Part shown: piece by piece, positions 1 to 5,874 of the stretch
Position numbering within the stretch: position 1 is the stretch's first letter
Layout of the letters: the number at the start of each line of letters is the position of its first letter
NCBI GenBank assembly: GCA_900752115.1
Contig: CAADUC010000035.1
Coordinates: forward strand, 1-23,373
Direction: 5' to 3'
DNA length: 23,373 bases
From: Clostridia bacterium
GTDB lineage: Bacteria; Bacillota; Clostridia; Oscillospirales; Acutalibacteraceae
Notes under the pieces: model-generated
Seen by the model: only the letters and a program-made list of their open reading frames with translations
Databases searched by the model: none
What the model was told of the DNA's origin: nothing
Program-made: the position numbers and the translations under genes

Positions 1-614
1 ATCTTGTTGTCGCCGTAGTTGCGCACGTAGGTCGCGTAACGGCGGAACTGATCGGCGTAGAACTCAGGACGCATATTGCCGCCGCAGCCCCAGTTCTCAT
101 TGCCGACACCGAAATAGGTCAGCTTCCAGGGTTCCTCGCGGCCGTTCCGCTTTCTGGCTTCCGCCATCGGGGAAACGCCGTCGAAGGTCATGTACTCCAC
201 CCACTCGCTCATTTCCTGAACGGTGCCGCTGCCGACATTGCCGTTAACATACGGCTCGCAGCCAATCTGACGGCACAGCTCCATGAACTCGTGCGTGCCG
301 AAGGAGTTGTCCTCCACCACGCCGCCCCAGTGCGTGTTGATCATGCGCTTTCTGTTTTCCTGGGGGCCGACGCCGTCCTTCCAGTGGTACTCGTCGGCAA
401 AGCAGCCGCCCGGCCAGCGCAGCACCGGTACGCGAATGTGACGCAGCGCCTCCACAACGTCCGTTCTCATGCCGTTTACGTTCGGAATCGGGCTATCCTT
501 TCCGACAAAAAGGCCGTTATAGATGCAGCGGCCCAGATGTTCGGAAAAATGTCCGTACAAATTGCGGTTGATTTTGGCTCCTTTTCGCTCTGTGTTTACA
601 ATCAGCTTCGCCAA
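1..614 (-). CDS. abfA: GH51 alpha-L-arabinofuranosidase, 3' part outside window
   Basis: Removes terminal L-arabinofuranosyl groups from arabinan or arabinoxylan oligosaccharides. No signal peptide is visible, so it probably acts in the cytoplasm on imported oligosaccharides. The visible 204 residues translate without a stop. They contain the GH51 landmarks: an N-terminal [14 protein letters not shown] stretch (residues 21-34), [13 protein letters not shown] (66-78), and the acid/base motif GNENWG with Glu173, close to where GH51 enzymes carry it. The start is a TTG at 614-612 preceded by GGAGG at good spacing; no in-frame ATG precedes it. The family is about 500 residues, so roughly 40 percent is seen and the nucleophile lies beyond the edge. 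It is transcribed divergently from an AraC-type gene that is its likely regulator (inference). Family assignment is firm; exact substrate is not. Confidence 0.93.
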   Translation of the reverse strand, partial: MAKLIVNTERKGAKINRNLYGHFSEHLGRCIYNGLFVGKDSPIPNVNGMRTDVVEALRHIRVPVLRWPGGCFADEYHWKDGVGPQENRKRMINTHWGGVVEDNSFGTHEFMELCRQIGCEPYVNGNVGSGTVQEMSEWVEYMTFDGVSPMAEARKRNGREEPWKLTYFGVGNENWGCGGNMRPEFYADQFRRYATYVRNYGDNK

Positions 615-672
615 TGAAGACTCCTCCTTTTACACTGAAAACGGCATACCAGCGCCGTCTCTTTCTGGATTC

Positions 673-701
673 AGTATACCCTCTTGTCCTTTGCGCGGCA
701 A
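673..701 (-). promoter_or_regulatory. sigma-A promoter of the arabinofuranosidase gene
   Basis: On the minus strand TTGCCG (701-696) and TATACT (678-673) are separated by 17 bases. The predicted start is about 50 bases upstream of the TTG codon. It overlaps the opposing promoter of the araC-type gene. Confidence 0.6.
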
Positions 702-712
702 TGATTTATAAT
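684..712 (+). promoter_or_regulatory. sigma-A promoter of the AraC-type regulator gene
   Basis: TTGTCC (684-689) and a consensus TATAAT (707-712) with a 17-base spacer. The predicted leader is about 68 bases. The -35 of the opposing promoter (696-701) lies inside this spacer, so the two polymerases compete for the same DNA. Confidence 0.6.
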
Positions 713-786
713 AAGGAGAAGTTGACTTATCCTATGATATTCTGCGGGCCGATTGCCAGGCGAAACACTCAGAGGGAGGGAGATCC

Positions 787-1566
787 ATGTTCCATATTCT
801 GCAGTGCGGTTATCGTTTTGTTCATCGCGAGCCGCTGCGCATCGATCGGGCCGGACTTCCGTTCTATGTGTTTGTCCATTACCGCACGGAGGCTGAAGCA
901 GAGCTCAGCGGAAGCTTTGTACCGGTGCAGGGAAGCTGGATCCTCTTCCCGCCCGGCGAGCCTCACCGCTACCGCTCCTGTGCCCTGCCGTACGAAAACG
1001 ACTGGGTCCATTTTACTTCCCCCCAAGGGACGGAGTTTTTCCGTGAACTGGGAATTCCTCTCGGGAAGCCGCTTTGGCCTCTTGATACATCTCCCATTGA
1101 TCATACCCTGCAAAATCTTCTGAATCTGCAGGAACATAAAGGTACATCGGCGGAATTTCTCGCTTCTTCCTGTCTTGCCTGCCTGTTTTATGATCTGAGC
1201 CGTATTTCCCCCACCGGCGGCGCAAAACCGTCCGGCCGCCGTTACGATCATGAGCTTTTCCGCCTGCGCACAGACCTGTTCCGCAAGCCTTCCGCCGGTA
1301 CAACGGTGGACTCCCTGGCCGCCCAGATTGGTCTGAGCGGTTCTTATCTGCAGGCTCTCTACAAAGCACAATTTGGCGTCTCCATTGGCGAGGACATCAT
1401 CCGTGGCCGCCTTGACCGTGCCAAATATCTGCTGACCAACAGCGAAACGCCGGTATCTGCCGTGGCCGAAGCCAGCGGATACCGATGCGAAGCGCATTTT
1501 ATGCGGCAGTTCAAGCGCATGACCGGCATCACTCCCGGCAAATACCGCCGCCGTACCCGGACGTAA
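787..1566 (+). CDS. AraC-family transcriptional regulator
   Basis: A 259-residue regulator. The N-terminal half (about 20-110) resembles the cupin-like effector domain of AraC proteins, with a PPGEPHRY segment near residues 55-62. The C-terminal 100 residues carry the two helix-turn-helix units: SLAAQIGLSGSYLQALYK for the first, and VSAVAEASGYRCEAHFMRQFKR followed by TGITPGKYR, the characteristic family ending, for the second. The ATG is preceded by GAGGGAGGGAG. It diverges from the GH51 gene with overlapping promoters, so it probably senses a pentose or oligosaccharide and controls arabinofuranosidase expression; that role is inferred from position only. No terminator separates it from the metal transporter gene downstream, but the latter has its own promoter. 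Family certain, ligand unknown. Confidence 0.9.
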   Translation: MFHILQCGYRFVHREPLRIDRAGLPFYVFVHYRTEAEAELSGSFVPVQGSWILFPPGEPHRYRSCALPYENDWVHFTSPQGTEFFRELGIPLGKPLWPLDTSPIDHTLQNLLNLQEHKGTSAEFLASSCLACLFYDLSRISPTGGAKPSGRRYDHELFRLRTDLFRKPSAGTTVDSLAAQIGLSGSYLQALYKAQFGVSIGEDIIRGRLDRAKYLLTNSETPVSAVAEASGYRCEAHFMRQFKRMTGITPGKYRRRTRT

Positions 1567-1575
1567 AAAATCCCA

Positions 1576-1604
1576 TTGACTTTTTTCCGTGTCCATGGTA
1601 CGAT
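1576..1604 (+). promoter_or_regulatory. sigma-A promoter of the ZIP transporter gene
   Basis: TTGACT (1576-1581) and TACGAT (1599-1604), spacer 17. It begins 10 bases after the AraC-type stop codon. The palindrome at 1614-1633 begins 10 bases downstream of the -10 element. Confidence 0.6.
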
Positions 1605-1613
1605 ACGTACATG

Positions 1614-1633
1614 AAGTTAGATTAAACTAACTT
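1614..1633. promoter_or_regulatory. palindromic operator, DtxR/MntR-like
   Basis: Perfect inverted repeat AAGTTAG-N6-CTAACTT covering the expected transcription start of the ZIP gene. The GTTAG...CTAAC arms resemble operators of the DtxR/MntR/IdeR metal-dependent repressors (from memory of the family; not searched). The location fits repression by blocking initiation. Confidence 0.55.
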
Positions 1634-1662
1634 GTGAATAAAATGTGAACGGAGTGCTTTCA

Positions 1663-2451
1663 ATGACACAACCGATTCTCTGGGCCGCGGGAGCAACCGG
1701 CTTTACCTTTGCCATGACGGCTCTGGGCGCGTCCCTCGTTTTCTTTTTCCGCAACACCATCCGGCCTCAAATTCAGCGTATTTTTCTCGGCTTTGCCGCA
1801 GGGGTCATGATAGCGGCTTCCGTCTTCAGCCTGCTTCTTCCCGCAATGGAACAGGCCGAGGCCTCCGGCGTACCGGGATGGCTTCCCACCGCCGGCGGTT
1901 TCGCTCTCGGCGTCCTTTTCCTGCTGGCAATGGACGCCATCCTTCCCCATCTGCATCCGGGATCCGCCCAAGCCGAAGGACGCTCCTCTTCATGGAAGCG
2001 CACGACACTGATGGTTGCCGCCGTCACTCTGCACAACATCCCCGAGGGGATGGCTGTCGGTTTGACCTTCGCCCTGGCGGCACAGCAGGAATCGGCAAGC
2101 CTTACAGCGGCAGCCGCGCTCGCTCTCGGCATCGGACTTCAGAATTTCCCGGAAGGAGCCGCTGTTTCCCTCCCGATGCGGCAGGAAGGGGTTCCCGCTG
2201 GGAAATCCTTCTTCTACGGCGCGCTCTCCGGCGTGGTGGAACCGATATTCGGCGTTCTCGTCGTCCTGGCCGCGCCGCTTCTCCAGCCTGTCATGCCTCT
2301 GCTGCTGAGTTTCGCCGCAGGCGCAATGCTGTATGTCGTTGTGGAAGAACTAATCCCCGAAGCTCATCTCGGAGATCACTCAAATACCGGAACGCTGAGT
2401 GTCATGGCCGGCTTTTTACTCATGATGCTCCTCGATGTTGCCCTCGGCTGA
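1663..2451 (+). CDS. ZIP-family (GufA-type) divalent metal transporter
   Basis: A 262-residue membrane protein of the ZIP family, which imports zinc, iron or manganese ions into the cytoplasm. About eight hydrophobic segments are visible. The two metal-site helices carry HNIPEG (124-129) and NFPEGAAVSLP (161-171), the hallmark of the bacterial GufA branch, and VVEELIPEAH (226-235) adds another acidic/His pair. The start is the ATG at 1663, eight bases after GGAG; an in-frame GTG at 1645 lacks a ribosome binding site. It is preceded by its own promoter and a metal-repressor-like palindrome, which favours iron or manganese over zinc as the controlling metal (inference). Its last 36 bases overlap the convergent GNAT gene tail to tail. 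The nearby ytaF product is also related to a metal transporter family. Confidence 0.9.
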   Translation: MTQPILWAAGATGFTFAMTALGASLVFFFRNTIRPQIQRIFLGFAAGVMIAASVFSLLLPAMEQAEASGVPGWLPTAGGFALGVLFLLAMDAILPHLHPGSAQAEGRSSSWKRTTLMVAAVTLHNIPEGMAVGLTFALAAQQESASLTAAAALALGIGLQNFPEGAAVSLPMRQEGVPAGKSFFYGALSGVVEPIFGVLVVLAAPLLQPVMPLLLSFAAGAMLYVVVEELIPEAHLGDHSNTGTLSVMAGFLLMMLLDVALG

Positions 2452-2985
2452 ATCGCCGGCGAGAAAGCTGTCCGGCGTCAGGCGGTAAACATCATGCACC
2501 ATTTCCTTCCCGGCTACATGCTTGACAAAGCTCTCACCGGTCGGCTGCATCCCAATGCGCCGGGCCACTGCGCTCGACCGCACATTTTCAGGCCGGATGT
2601 CGGCCCAAAGATCGGGAATTCCAAGAACATCAAAGGCGTGACGTGCAAGCGCACGGGCTGCCTCGGTGGCATACCCCTTGCCCCAATACGTCTCGTCAAA
2701 GATCCATCCGAGCTCCCACACAGGGCGTCCCGCCATCTCTCCCCGCATAAGGGCAGCCTGTCCCACACAGACGCCGTCCTCGCGGCGGACGGCAAGAAAA
2801 TAGCCTGCCCCGTCACGCGCATACCGATCCATGTTTCGTTCGATCCATTCCTTGACCTGTTCTTCGGTGAAAGCATATTCCCACGCGTACATCACACGCA
2901 AATTTCCCATGAAGCGGTGCAAATCCGCAGCGTCGTCCAATGTCATCTGCCTCAGCACAAGGCGAGGCGTTTGCAGAAACTCCAT
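2416..2985 (-). CDS. GNAT-family N-acetyltransferase (RimJ/RimL-like)
   Basis: A 189-residue acetyl-CoA-dependent acetyltransferase of the RimJ/RimL branch (Acetyltransf_3). The N-terminus reads LQTPRLVLRQMTLDDA, the classic opening of that group. The acetyl-CoA pyrophosphate loop is in YWGKGYATEA, and the C-terminal part has the RPENVRSSAVARRIGM segment typical of ribosomal-protein and small-molecule acetylating members. The start at 2985 has AGGGAG seven bases upstream; a longer reading from 3015 has no ribosome binding site. It is the last gene of the minus-strand run after ytaF. Its final 36 bases overlap the ZIP gene on the opposite strand. The acceptor substrate cannot be read from the sequence. 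Confidence 0.88.
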   Translation of the reverse strand: MEFLQTPRLVLRQMTLDDAADLHRFMGNLRVMYAWEYAFTEEQVKEWIERNMDRYARDGAGYFLAVRREDGVCVGQAALMRGEMAGRPVWELGWIFDETYWGKGYATEAARALARHAFDVLGIPDLWADIRPENVRSSAVARRIGMQPTGESFVKHVAGKEMVHDVYRLTPDSFLAGDSAEGNIEEHHE

Positions 2986-3001
2986 ATTCAATCTCCCTTC
3001 G

Positions 3002-3038
3002 GCGCTCTCCGGCATTTCGGAGAGCGCTTGTTGTTTTT
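3002..3038 (+). terminator. hairpin with plus-strand T-rich tail
   Basis: GCGCTCTCCG (3002-3011) pairs with CGGAGAGCGC (3018-3027) across a six-base loop, followed on the plus strand by TTGTTGTTTTT. It is oriented to stop plus-strand transcription; on the minus strand it lies between the ytaF stop and the GNAT ribosome binding site and lacks a T-tract. Confidence 0.6.
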
Positions 3039-3051
3039 CCGTTCCGGTTCG

Positions 3052-3690
3052 TCACCGTACAGCGGCAAGCACCAGCAGCAAAGCGCCTCCCACCCAGGAA
3101 AGATCGTGCTCAGTCCGGCAGGCAACGCGCCGTCCCAGCCGGCATCCCAGAGAAACAGCCGCCGCCGTCGCCGCAAAGGCAAACACAAGGATCAGCGCAG
3201 CGCCGCCTCCCGCCAGACCGGAGCCAAAACCGGCGGCAAGTCCGTCGAGCGAAAGAGCCGCGGCCAGAGCGGCTGCCTCTTTCGGCGACAAAATGCGCGA
3301 ATCGTCGGCGTCCGCTTCCTCGGGATCGGCGTAGATCTGCAAAATAAAATGCAGTCTCAGAGCGGAAAAGCGAAACTCCCGGCTCCTCCCGCACCGTTTG
3401 CGAATCCAACGCTTGAGCGAACTGTCAAACAGCTTGCAAAGACCGAGAATCGCCAGAATCAACACGCCCAGTGAACGTGTCAGCTCCTGCGGAAGAAACG
3501 GTGCGAGCAAGCCGCCAAGCAAATGTGAAAGTGCAAGCGTCAGGGCACAGATAGCACTGACTGCCAAAAGCGACGTGCGCGGAATCTCAATCCGTGCCGT
3601 TCCATAAGAAAAGCTGGCGGCAAAAGCGTCCACCGACGAAGCCAGCGCAAGCAGCAGAGCCGGCAAAACGGCCCGCAAAAATTCGTCCAC
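3052..3690 (-). CDS. ytaF: YtaF-family sporulation membrane protein (MntP-related)
   Basis: A 212-residue polytopic membrane protein of the YtaF group, related to the MntP manganese exporters (DUF204). The two repeated halves each carry an intramembrane Asp: SSVDAFAASFSYG around Asp21 and LSLDGLAAGFGSGL around Asp149. The loop between them (about 108-140) has the YtaF-type segment ending in ADADDSRILSPKEA. In Bacillus the family is linked to sporulation; a transport role is inferred from homology. The start is a GTG at 3690 with AAGGGGG seven bases upstream, and that site is inside a predicted RNA hairpin (3699-3731). The gene follows an ArsC-like gene by 59 bases and precedes the GNAT gene by 66 bases. 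Family assignment is strong, substrate unproven. Confidence 0.87.
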   Translation of the reverse strand: MDEFLRAVLPALLLALASSVDAFAASFSYGTARIEIPRTSLLAVSAICALTLALSHLLGGLLAPFLPQELTRSLGVLILAILGLCKLFDSSLKRWIRKRCGRSREFRFSALRLHFILQIYADPEEADADDSRILSPKEAAALAAALSLDGLAAGFGSGLAGGGAALILVFAFAATAAAVSLGCRLGRRVACRTEHDLSWVGGALLLVLAAVR

Positions 3691-3698
3691 GGCAATTC

Positions 3699-3731
3699 CC
3701 CCTTGTACCGCATTCTATTCGGGACAAGGGG
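3699..3731 (-). promoter_or_regulatory. RNA hairpin sequestering the ytaF ribosome binding site
   Basis: In the minus-strand transcript CCCCTTGT (3731-3724) pairs with ACAAGGGG (3706-3699), continued by a 1x1 mismatch and CCG/CGG, with a nine-base loop. The 3' arm is the Shine-Dalgarno sequence of ytaF, so the folded form would block ribosome entry. Confidence 0.5.
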
Positions 3732-3749
3732 ATATTGGTGCATAGGGAA

Positions 3750-4106
3750 TTATTTCGCCAGCGCGGCTTCCCACTCGGCAGCACGGAAGCCAACCAGAAC
3801 ACGATCCGGAAGAACCAGAATCGGACGTTTAACAAGCATTCCGTCCGAAGCCAGAAGAGCAAGCTGCTCCTCCTCGCCCATGGAAGGAAGACGCTCCTTC
3901 AGCCCGAGGGATCGGTAAAGCATTCCGCTCGTATTGAAAAAGCGCTTGAGCGGCAGGCCGCCAAGCGTACGCCAGGCGTCAATCTCCTCCGCTGTAGGGC
4001 ATTCCTCCACAATATGACGCACGGTGTAGGAGACGCCGTGCTCTTTGAGCCACGCTTCCGCTTTGCGGCAGGTGGAACAATTCGGATAACAAATAAACAG
4101 TGCCAT
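3750..4106 (-). CDS. ArsC/Spx-family thioredoxin-fold protein with CxxC motif
   Basis: A 118-residue protein of the ArsC/Spx/YffB family with an N-terminal thioredoxin fold. The redox motif is CSTC (Cys10, Cys13), followed by the helix RKAEAWLKEHG, and near the C-terminus comes the KRPILVLPD segment that carries the conserved basic residue of the family. Members include arsenate reductases and the RNA-polymerase-binding stress regulator Spx. The CxxC resembles Spx and the uncharacterised YffB-like clade as much as arsenate reductases, and no arsR or acr3 gene is nearby, so an arsenate role is not supported. The start at 4106 has AAGGAG eight bases upstream; a longer start at 4124 would contain that site. 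It lies between a second family member and ytaF. Confidence 0.85.
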   Translation of the reverse strand: MALFICYPNCSTCRKAEAWLKEHGVSYTVRHIVEECPTAEEIDAWRTLGGLPLKRFFNTSGMLYRSLGLKERLPSMGEEEQLALLASDGMLVKRPILVLPDRVLVGFRAAEWEAALAK

Positions 4107-4229
4107 AAAATCTTCTCCTTCCAATCATCCCCTGCCCTTTAAACATCGCAGGGAACAGCAGAACACCAAACTTCCGGGAGTTGCCGGCCTTTCCTTTGGA
4201 GGATAAATTATCTCCCTCTCAGGGAACCA

Positions 4230-4571
4230 TCACTCCCATGTTTTCCACACCTCGGGGCAATATCCCACTGTTGCGAGACGGCCGTTGCGGACAATCGGCG
4301 TACGCAGCAATTCCGGATGCTCGAGTATTTTTTCCTCCTTTGCTTCCTCGGAGGAGAGATAGCGAAGCAGCAGCGCCTGTTCCCCTTTCGCCTTTGGATC
4401 GAGAAGAGGCTCAAGGCCTCCCACAGCCGCCTTCACAGAGGAAAGCTCTCCGCGGCTGATTCCCTTCTGCGCAAGGTCAATCCGCTGAAAGCGAATGCCG
4501 CGTTCCTTGAAATAACGCTCCGCCTTCTTGGTATCAAAGCATTTATTCTTTCCGAAAATCTGAATATTCAT
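4230..4571 (-). CDS. ArsC-family protein, single-cysteine motif
   Basis: A 113-residue ArsC-family protein distinct from its neighbour. The N-terminal motif is NKCFDTKKAERYFKERG: Cys11 is followed by Phe-Asp-Thr, so the second redox cysteine is missing. The C-terminal half has LLRTPIVRNGRLATVG, with the conserved Arg-Thr-Pro and cis-Pro region that shapes the active site in this fold. The function is unknown; the single cysteine suits a glutaredoxin-coupled mechanism or a non-redox role (inference). The ATG at 4571 is about 10 bases from AAGGAAG; an in-frame GTG at 4577 is equally possible. The upstream DUF896 gene ends at 4579, so the two are almost certainly translationally coupled. Confidence 0.83.
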   Translation of the reverse strand: MNIQIFGKNKCFDTKKAERYFKERGIRFQRIDLAQKGISRGELSSVKAAVGGLEPLLDPKAKGEQALLLRYLSSEEAKEEKILEHPELLRTPIVRNGRLATVGYCPEVWKTWE

Positions 4572-4578
4572 CTCCACA

Positions 4579-4779
4579 TTACTTCCTTTTCAGCGGATGT
4601 TTCGTACCGTCAGGCCGCACCACGGTGATGCCGTCGAGCTGAGAACGCAGGCTCTCACGGAAAGCTTTGACGTATTCTGCCCGCAGCGCGTCTCTCTCCT
4701 GAACCTCTTCCTGCGTGAGAGCCCCCTGCTTTGCCTTGCGGGCCAGCTCATTAATCCGATCGATCTTTTTCTGTTCCAT
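4579..4779 (-). CDS. DUF896 (YnzC-like) small protein
   Basis: A 66-residue protein matching the DUF896 family throughout: KIDRINELARKAKQGALTQEE, then DALRAEYVKAFRESLRSQLDGITVV and a basic tail with KHPLKRK. In Bacillus subtilis the homologue YnzC is in the SOS-controlled yneA operon and forms a helical hairpin of unknown function. No SOS gene or LexA-type box was seen here. The start at 4779 has GGTGG seven bases upstream; longer readings start inside the leader and lack a ribosome binding site. It is the first gene of the minus-strand run DUF896-ArsC-ArsC-ytaF-GNAT, and it sits at the end of a roughly 410-base GC-rich leader. Family assignment is confident; role unknown. Confidence 0.88.
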   Translation of the reverse strand: MEQKKIDRINELARKAKQGALTQEEVQERDALRAEYVKAFRESLRSQLDGITVVRPDGTKHPLKRK

Positions 4780-4789
4780 TTTTGTTCCA

Positions 4790-5197
4790 CCTTTCCTCCT
4801 CGCCTGCAGCACGCCTGCGGCGGGCAATTCGCGCACGCGGCTTCCGCCGCAGACCTGATAAAAACAGTTCGCGCACCTTGCTTACGCTCCGCCCGCAAGG
4901 CACACATGCCGGGCCGTCCGCGCTGCTGCCTGACCATGCTTATACAGCCTGATTGGCGGGGTACCCGATAGCCCAGCAGAGGCTGACTTTTCACAGCCCC
5001 TGTTGGCCCGTGACGAGCATACGCACTCTACTGCGATGAGCTCACGTACTCACCCGGAAACTCATGGCGCCATTCTGCATCGGGCCGGTACACTTTTCTC
5101 TGCGATCCTGCTCCGAAGCCGCCGCATACAGGCTCCGGAAAACCGTTTTTCTCCTTGTTCACTGACAGTATCATCCTCAAACAAACCCCGGTCTGTA
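4790..5197 (-). ncRNA. candidate structured leader or non-coding RNA upstream of DUF896
   Basis: About 410 bases between a strong promoter and the DUF896 gene, with no supported gene. I can pair several helices in the minus-strand RNA: 5138-5131 with 5120-5113 (8 bp), 5001-4994 with 4985-4978 (8 bp with one G-U), 4900-4895 with 4881-4876 (6 bp), and two mutually exclusive ones, 4852-4845 with 4822-4815 (8 bp, perfect) or 4850-4846 with 4841-4837 around a GGAA tetraloop. It does not match what I can recall of RNase P, tmRNA, SRP, 6S, T-box or common riboswitch motifs. A short reading frame of 48-61 codons ending at 5028 is open but is not recognised. It may be a leader, an independent RNA, or simply GC-rich sequence. 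Confidence 0.38.
4825..4876 (-). repeat. two direct copies of a 12-base motif, each next to a hairpin
   Basis: On the plus strand CAATTCGCGCAC (4825-4836) and CAGTTCGCGCAC (4865-4876) differ at one base and are 40 bases apart. Each is followed at once by an inverted repeat: GCGGC-TTCC-GCCGC at 4837-4850, and CCTTGC...GCAAGG at 4876-4900. In the minus-strand RNA each hairpin is therefore followed by GUGCGCGAAYUG. Confidence 0.6.
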
Positions 5198-5203
5198 CGT
5201 TCG

Positions 5204-5232
5204 AGCGTATCACAAGGTGTATTTCTTGTCAA
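5204..5232 (-). promoter_or_regulatory. sigma-A promoter of the leader RNA and DUF896 run
   Basis: On the minus strand a consensus TTGACA (5232-5227), 17-base spacer, and TACGCT (5209-5204) with the extended -10 TGA in front. It lies directly downstream of a minus-strand terminator (5238-5282), so a new transcript probably starts near 5197. Confidence 0.65.
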
Positions 5233-5237
5233 GACGC

Positions 5238-5282
5238 AAAAAAGCGGAACGAGGAAGCTGCGCTTTGCTTCGAACGTTCCGC
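5238..5282 (-). terminator. intrinsic terminator, minus strand
   Basis: GCGGAACG (5244-5251) pairs with CGTTCCGC (5275-5282), with an inner GAAGC/GCTTC helix; six T follow on the minus strand (5243-5238). A GTTTT on the other side gives weak function on the plus strand. Confidence 0.7.
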
Positions 5283-5826
5283 GTTTTATGAAAAACCTCC
5301 GGGAGGAGGATTGCCTTTGGTCTGCCGGGTGTACCGGGCCGGTATTCCGTCCACTCTCCGGTTCCTTCAGCAGTAAAAATATAGGAGTTATTTTCCTGGT
5401 TAGCACCACACAATCCTGTATCGAAATTGTGCCGAAATTCTTTCGTCAGATGAGCTGAAAGCACAGACCGTTTTTTCGGACCACACAAAGGCTTTCGCGC
5501 GATACGACGGGAATTCCTGACGCAACCAAATACCGATAACAGGAAAGATGCCGTGCTGCTTTTTTGTTCCCATCTCTGAGGTACGAGTTTAGTATACCCA
5601 GCCTATGTGACGGGTGGATGATGGAAAAACAAACAGATTTGACTTTTTTTATGAACGAACTGTGTCCCCTGCACGAGAATTTGCGCAGCTTGCCGAATCC
5701 CCCCTCCCTTTCAGCTGTTCCCGCACAAGCGAAACGGCAAAAAACATGCACCCGTGCTGCCATGCCGTTTTCATCCGCCGAGGGAATTGTATGGGGCTTT
5801 GCTTCGGGATATGACAGCCGGACAGT
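5283..5826. other. gene-less stretch between two minus-strand terminators
   Basis: No convincing gene on either strand. Open frames here (for example 5446-5763 minus) lack ribosome binding sites and family resemblance. Visible items are a second small minus-strand terminator (5291-5309), an isolated TATACT at 5596-5591 (minus) without a good -35, a CACAAT/ATTGTG inverted repeat near 5410-5432, and AT-rich patches. Because a terminator closes its downstream side, an unrecognised minus-strand transcript may exist here. Confidence 0.5.
5291..5309 (-). terminator. small terminator-like hairpin
   Basis: In the minus-strand RNA CCTCC (5309-5305) pairs with GGAGG (5300-5296) around TCCC and is followed by five T (5295-5291). 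It is in tandem with the larger terminator at 5238-5282. Confidence 0.45.
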
Positions 5827-5860
5827 AAAAATCCCGCGAACGCTTAAGCGTTCGCGGGAT
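5827..5860 (-). terminator. terminator of the NlpC/P60 gene
   Basis: A perfect 30-base palindrome (5831-5860) with ATCCCGCGAACGCTT arms, followed on the minus strand by a T-tract (5831-5827). It begins 14 bases after the hydrolase stop codon. Confidence 0.85.
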
Positions 5861-5874
5861 GAAAACGATTATGT

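Noticed and set aside
3750..4571. Arsenic resistance island
   Set aside because: The two ArsC-fold genes lack neighbours such as arsR, arsB or acr3, and one lacks the second redox cysteine.
5175..5205. Possible LexA box (CGAAC...) near the DUF896 promoter, expected because YnzC is SOS-controlled in Bacillus
   Set aside because: Only one half (CGAACGTAC) is present; there is no GTTCG partner at the required spacing.
5028..5213. Small minus-strand reading frame of up to 61 codons inside the RNA candidate
   Set aside because: The only internal ATG is directly adjoined by GAGG with no spacing, and no family is recognised. It could still be real, and is listed as the main alternative explanation for the RNA candidate.
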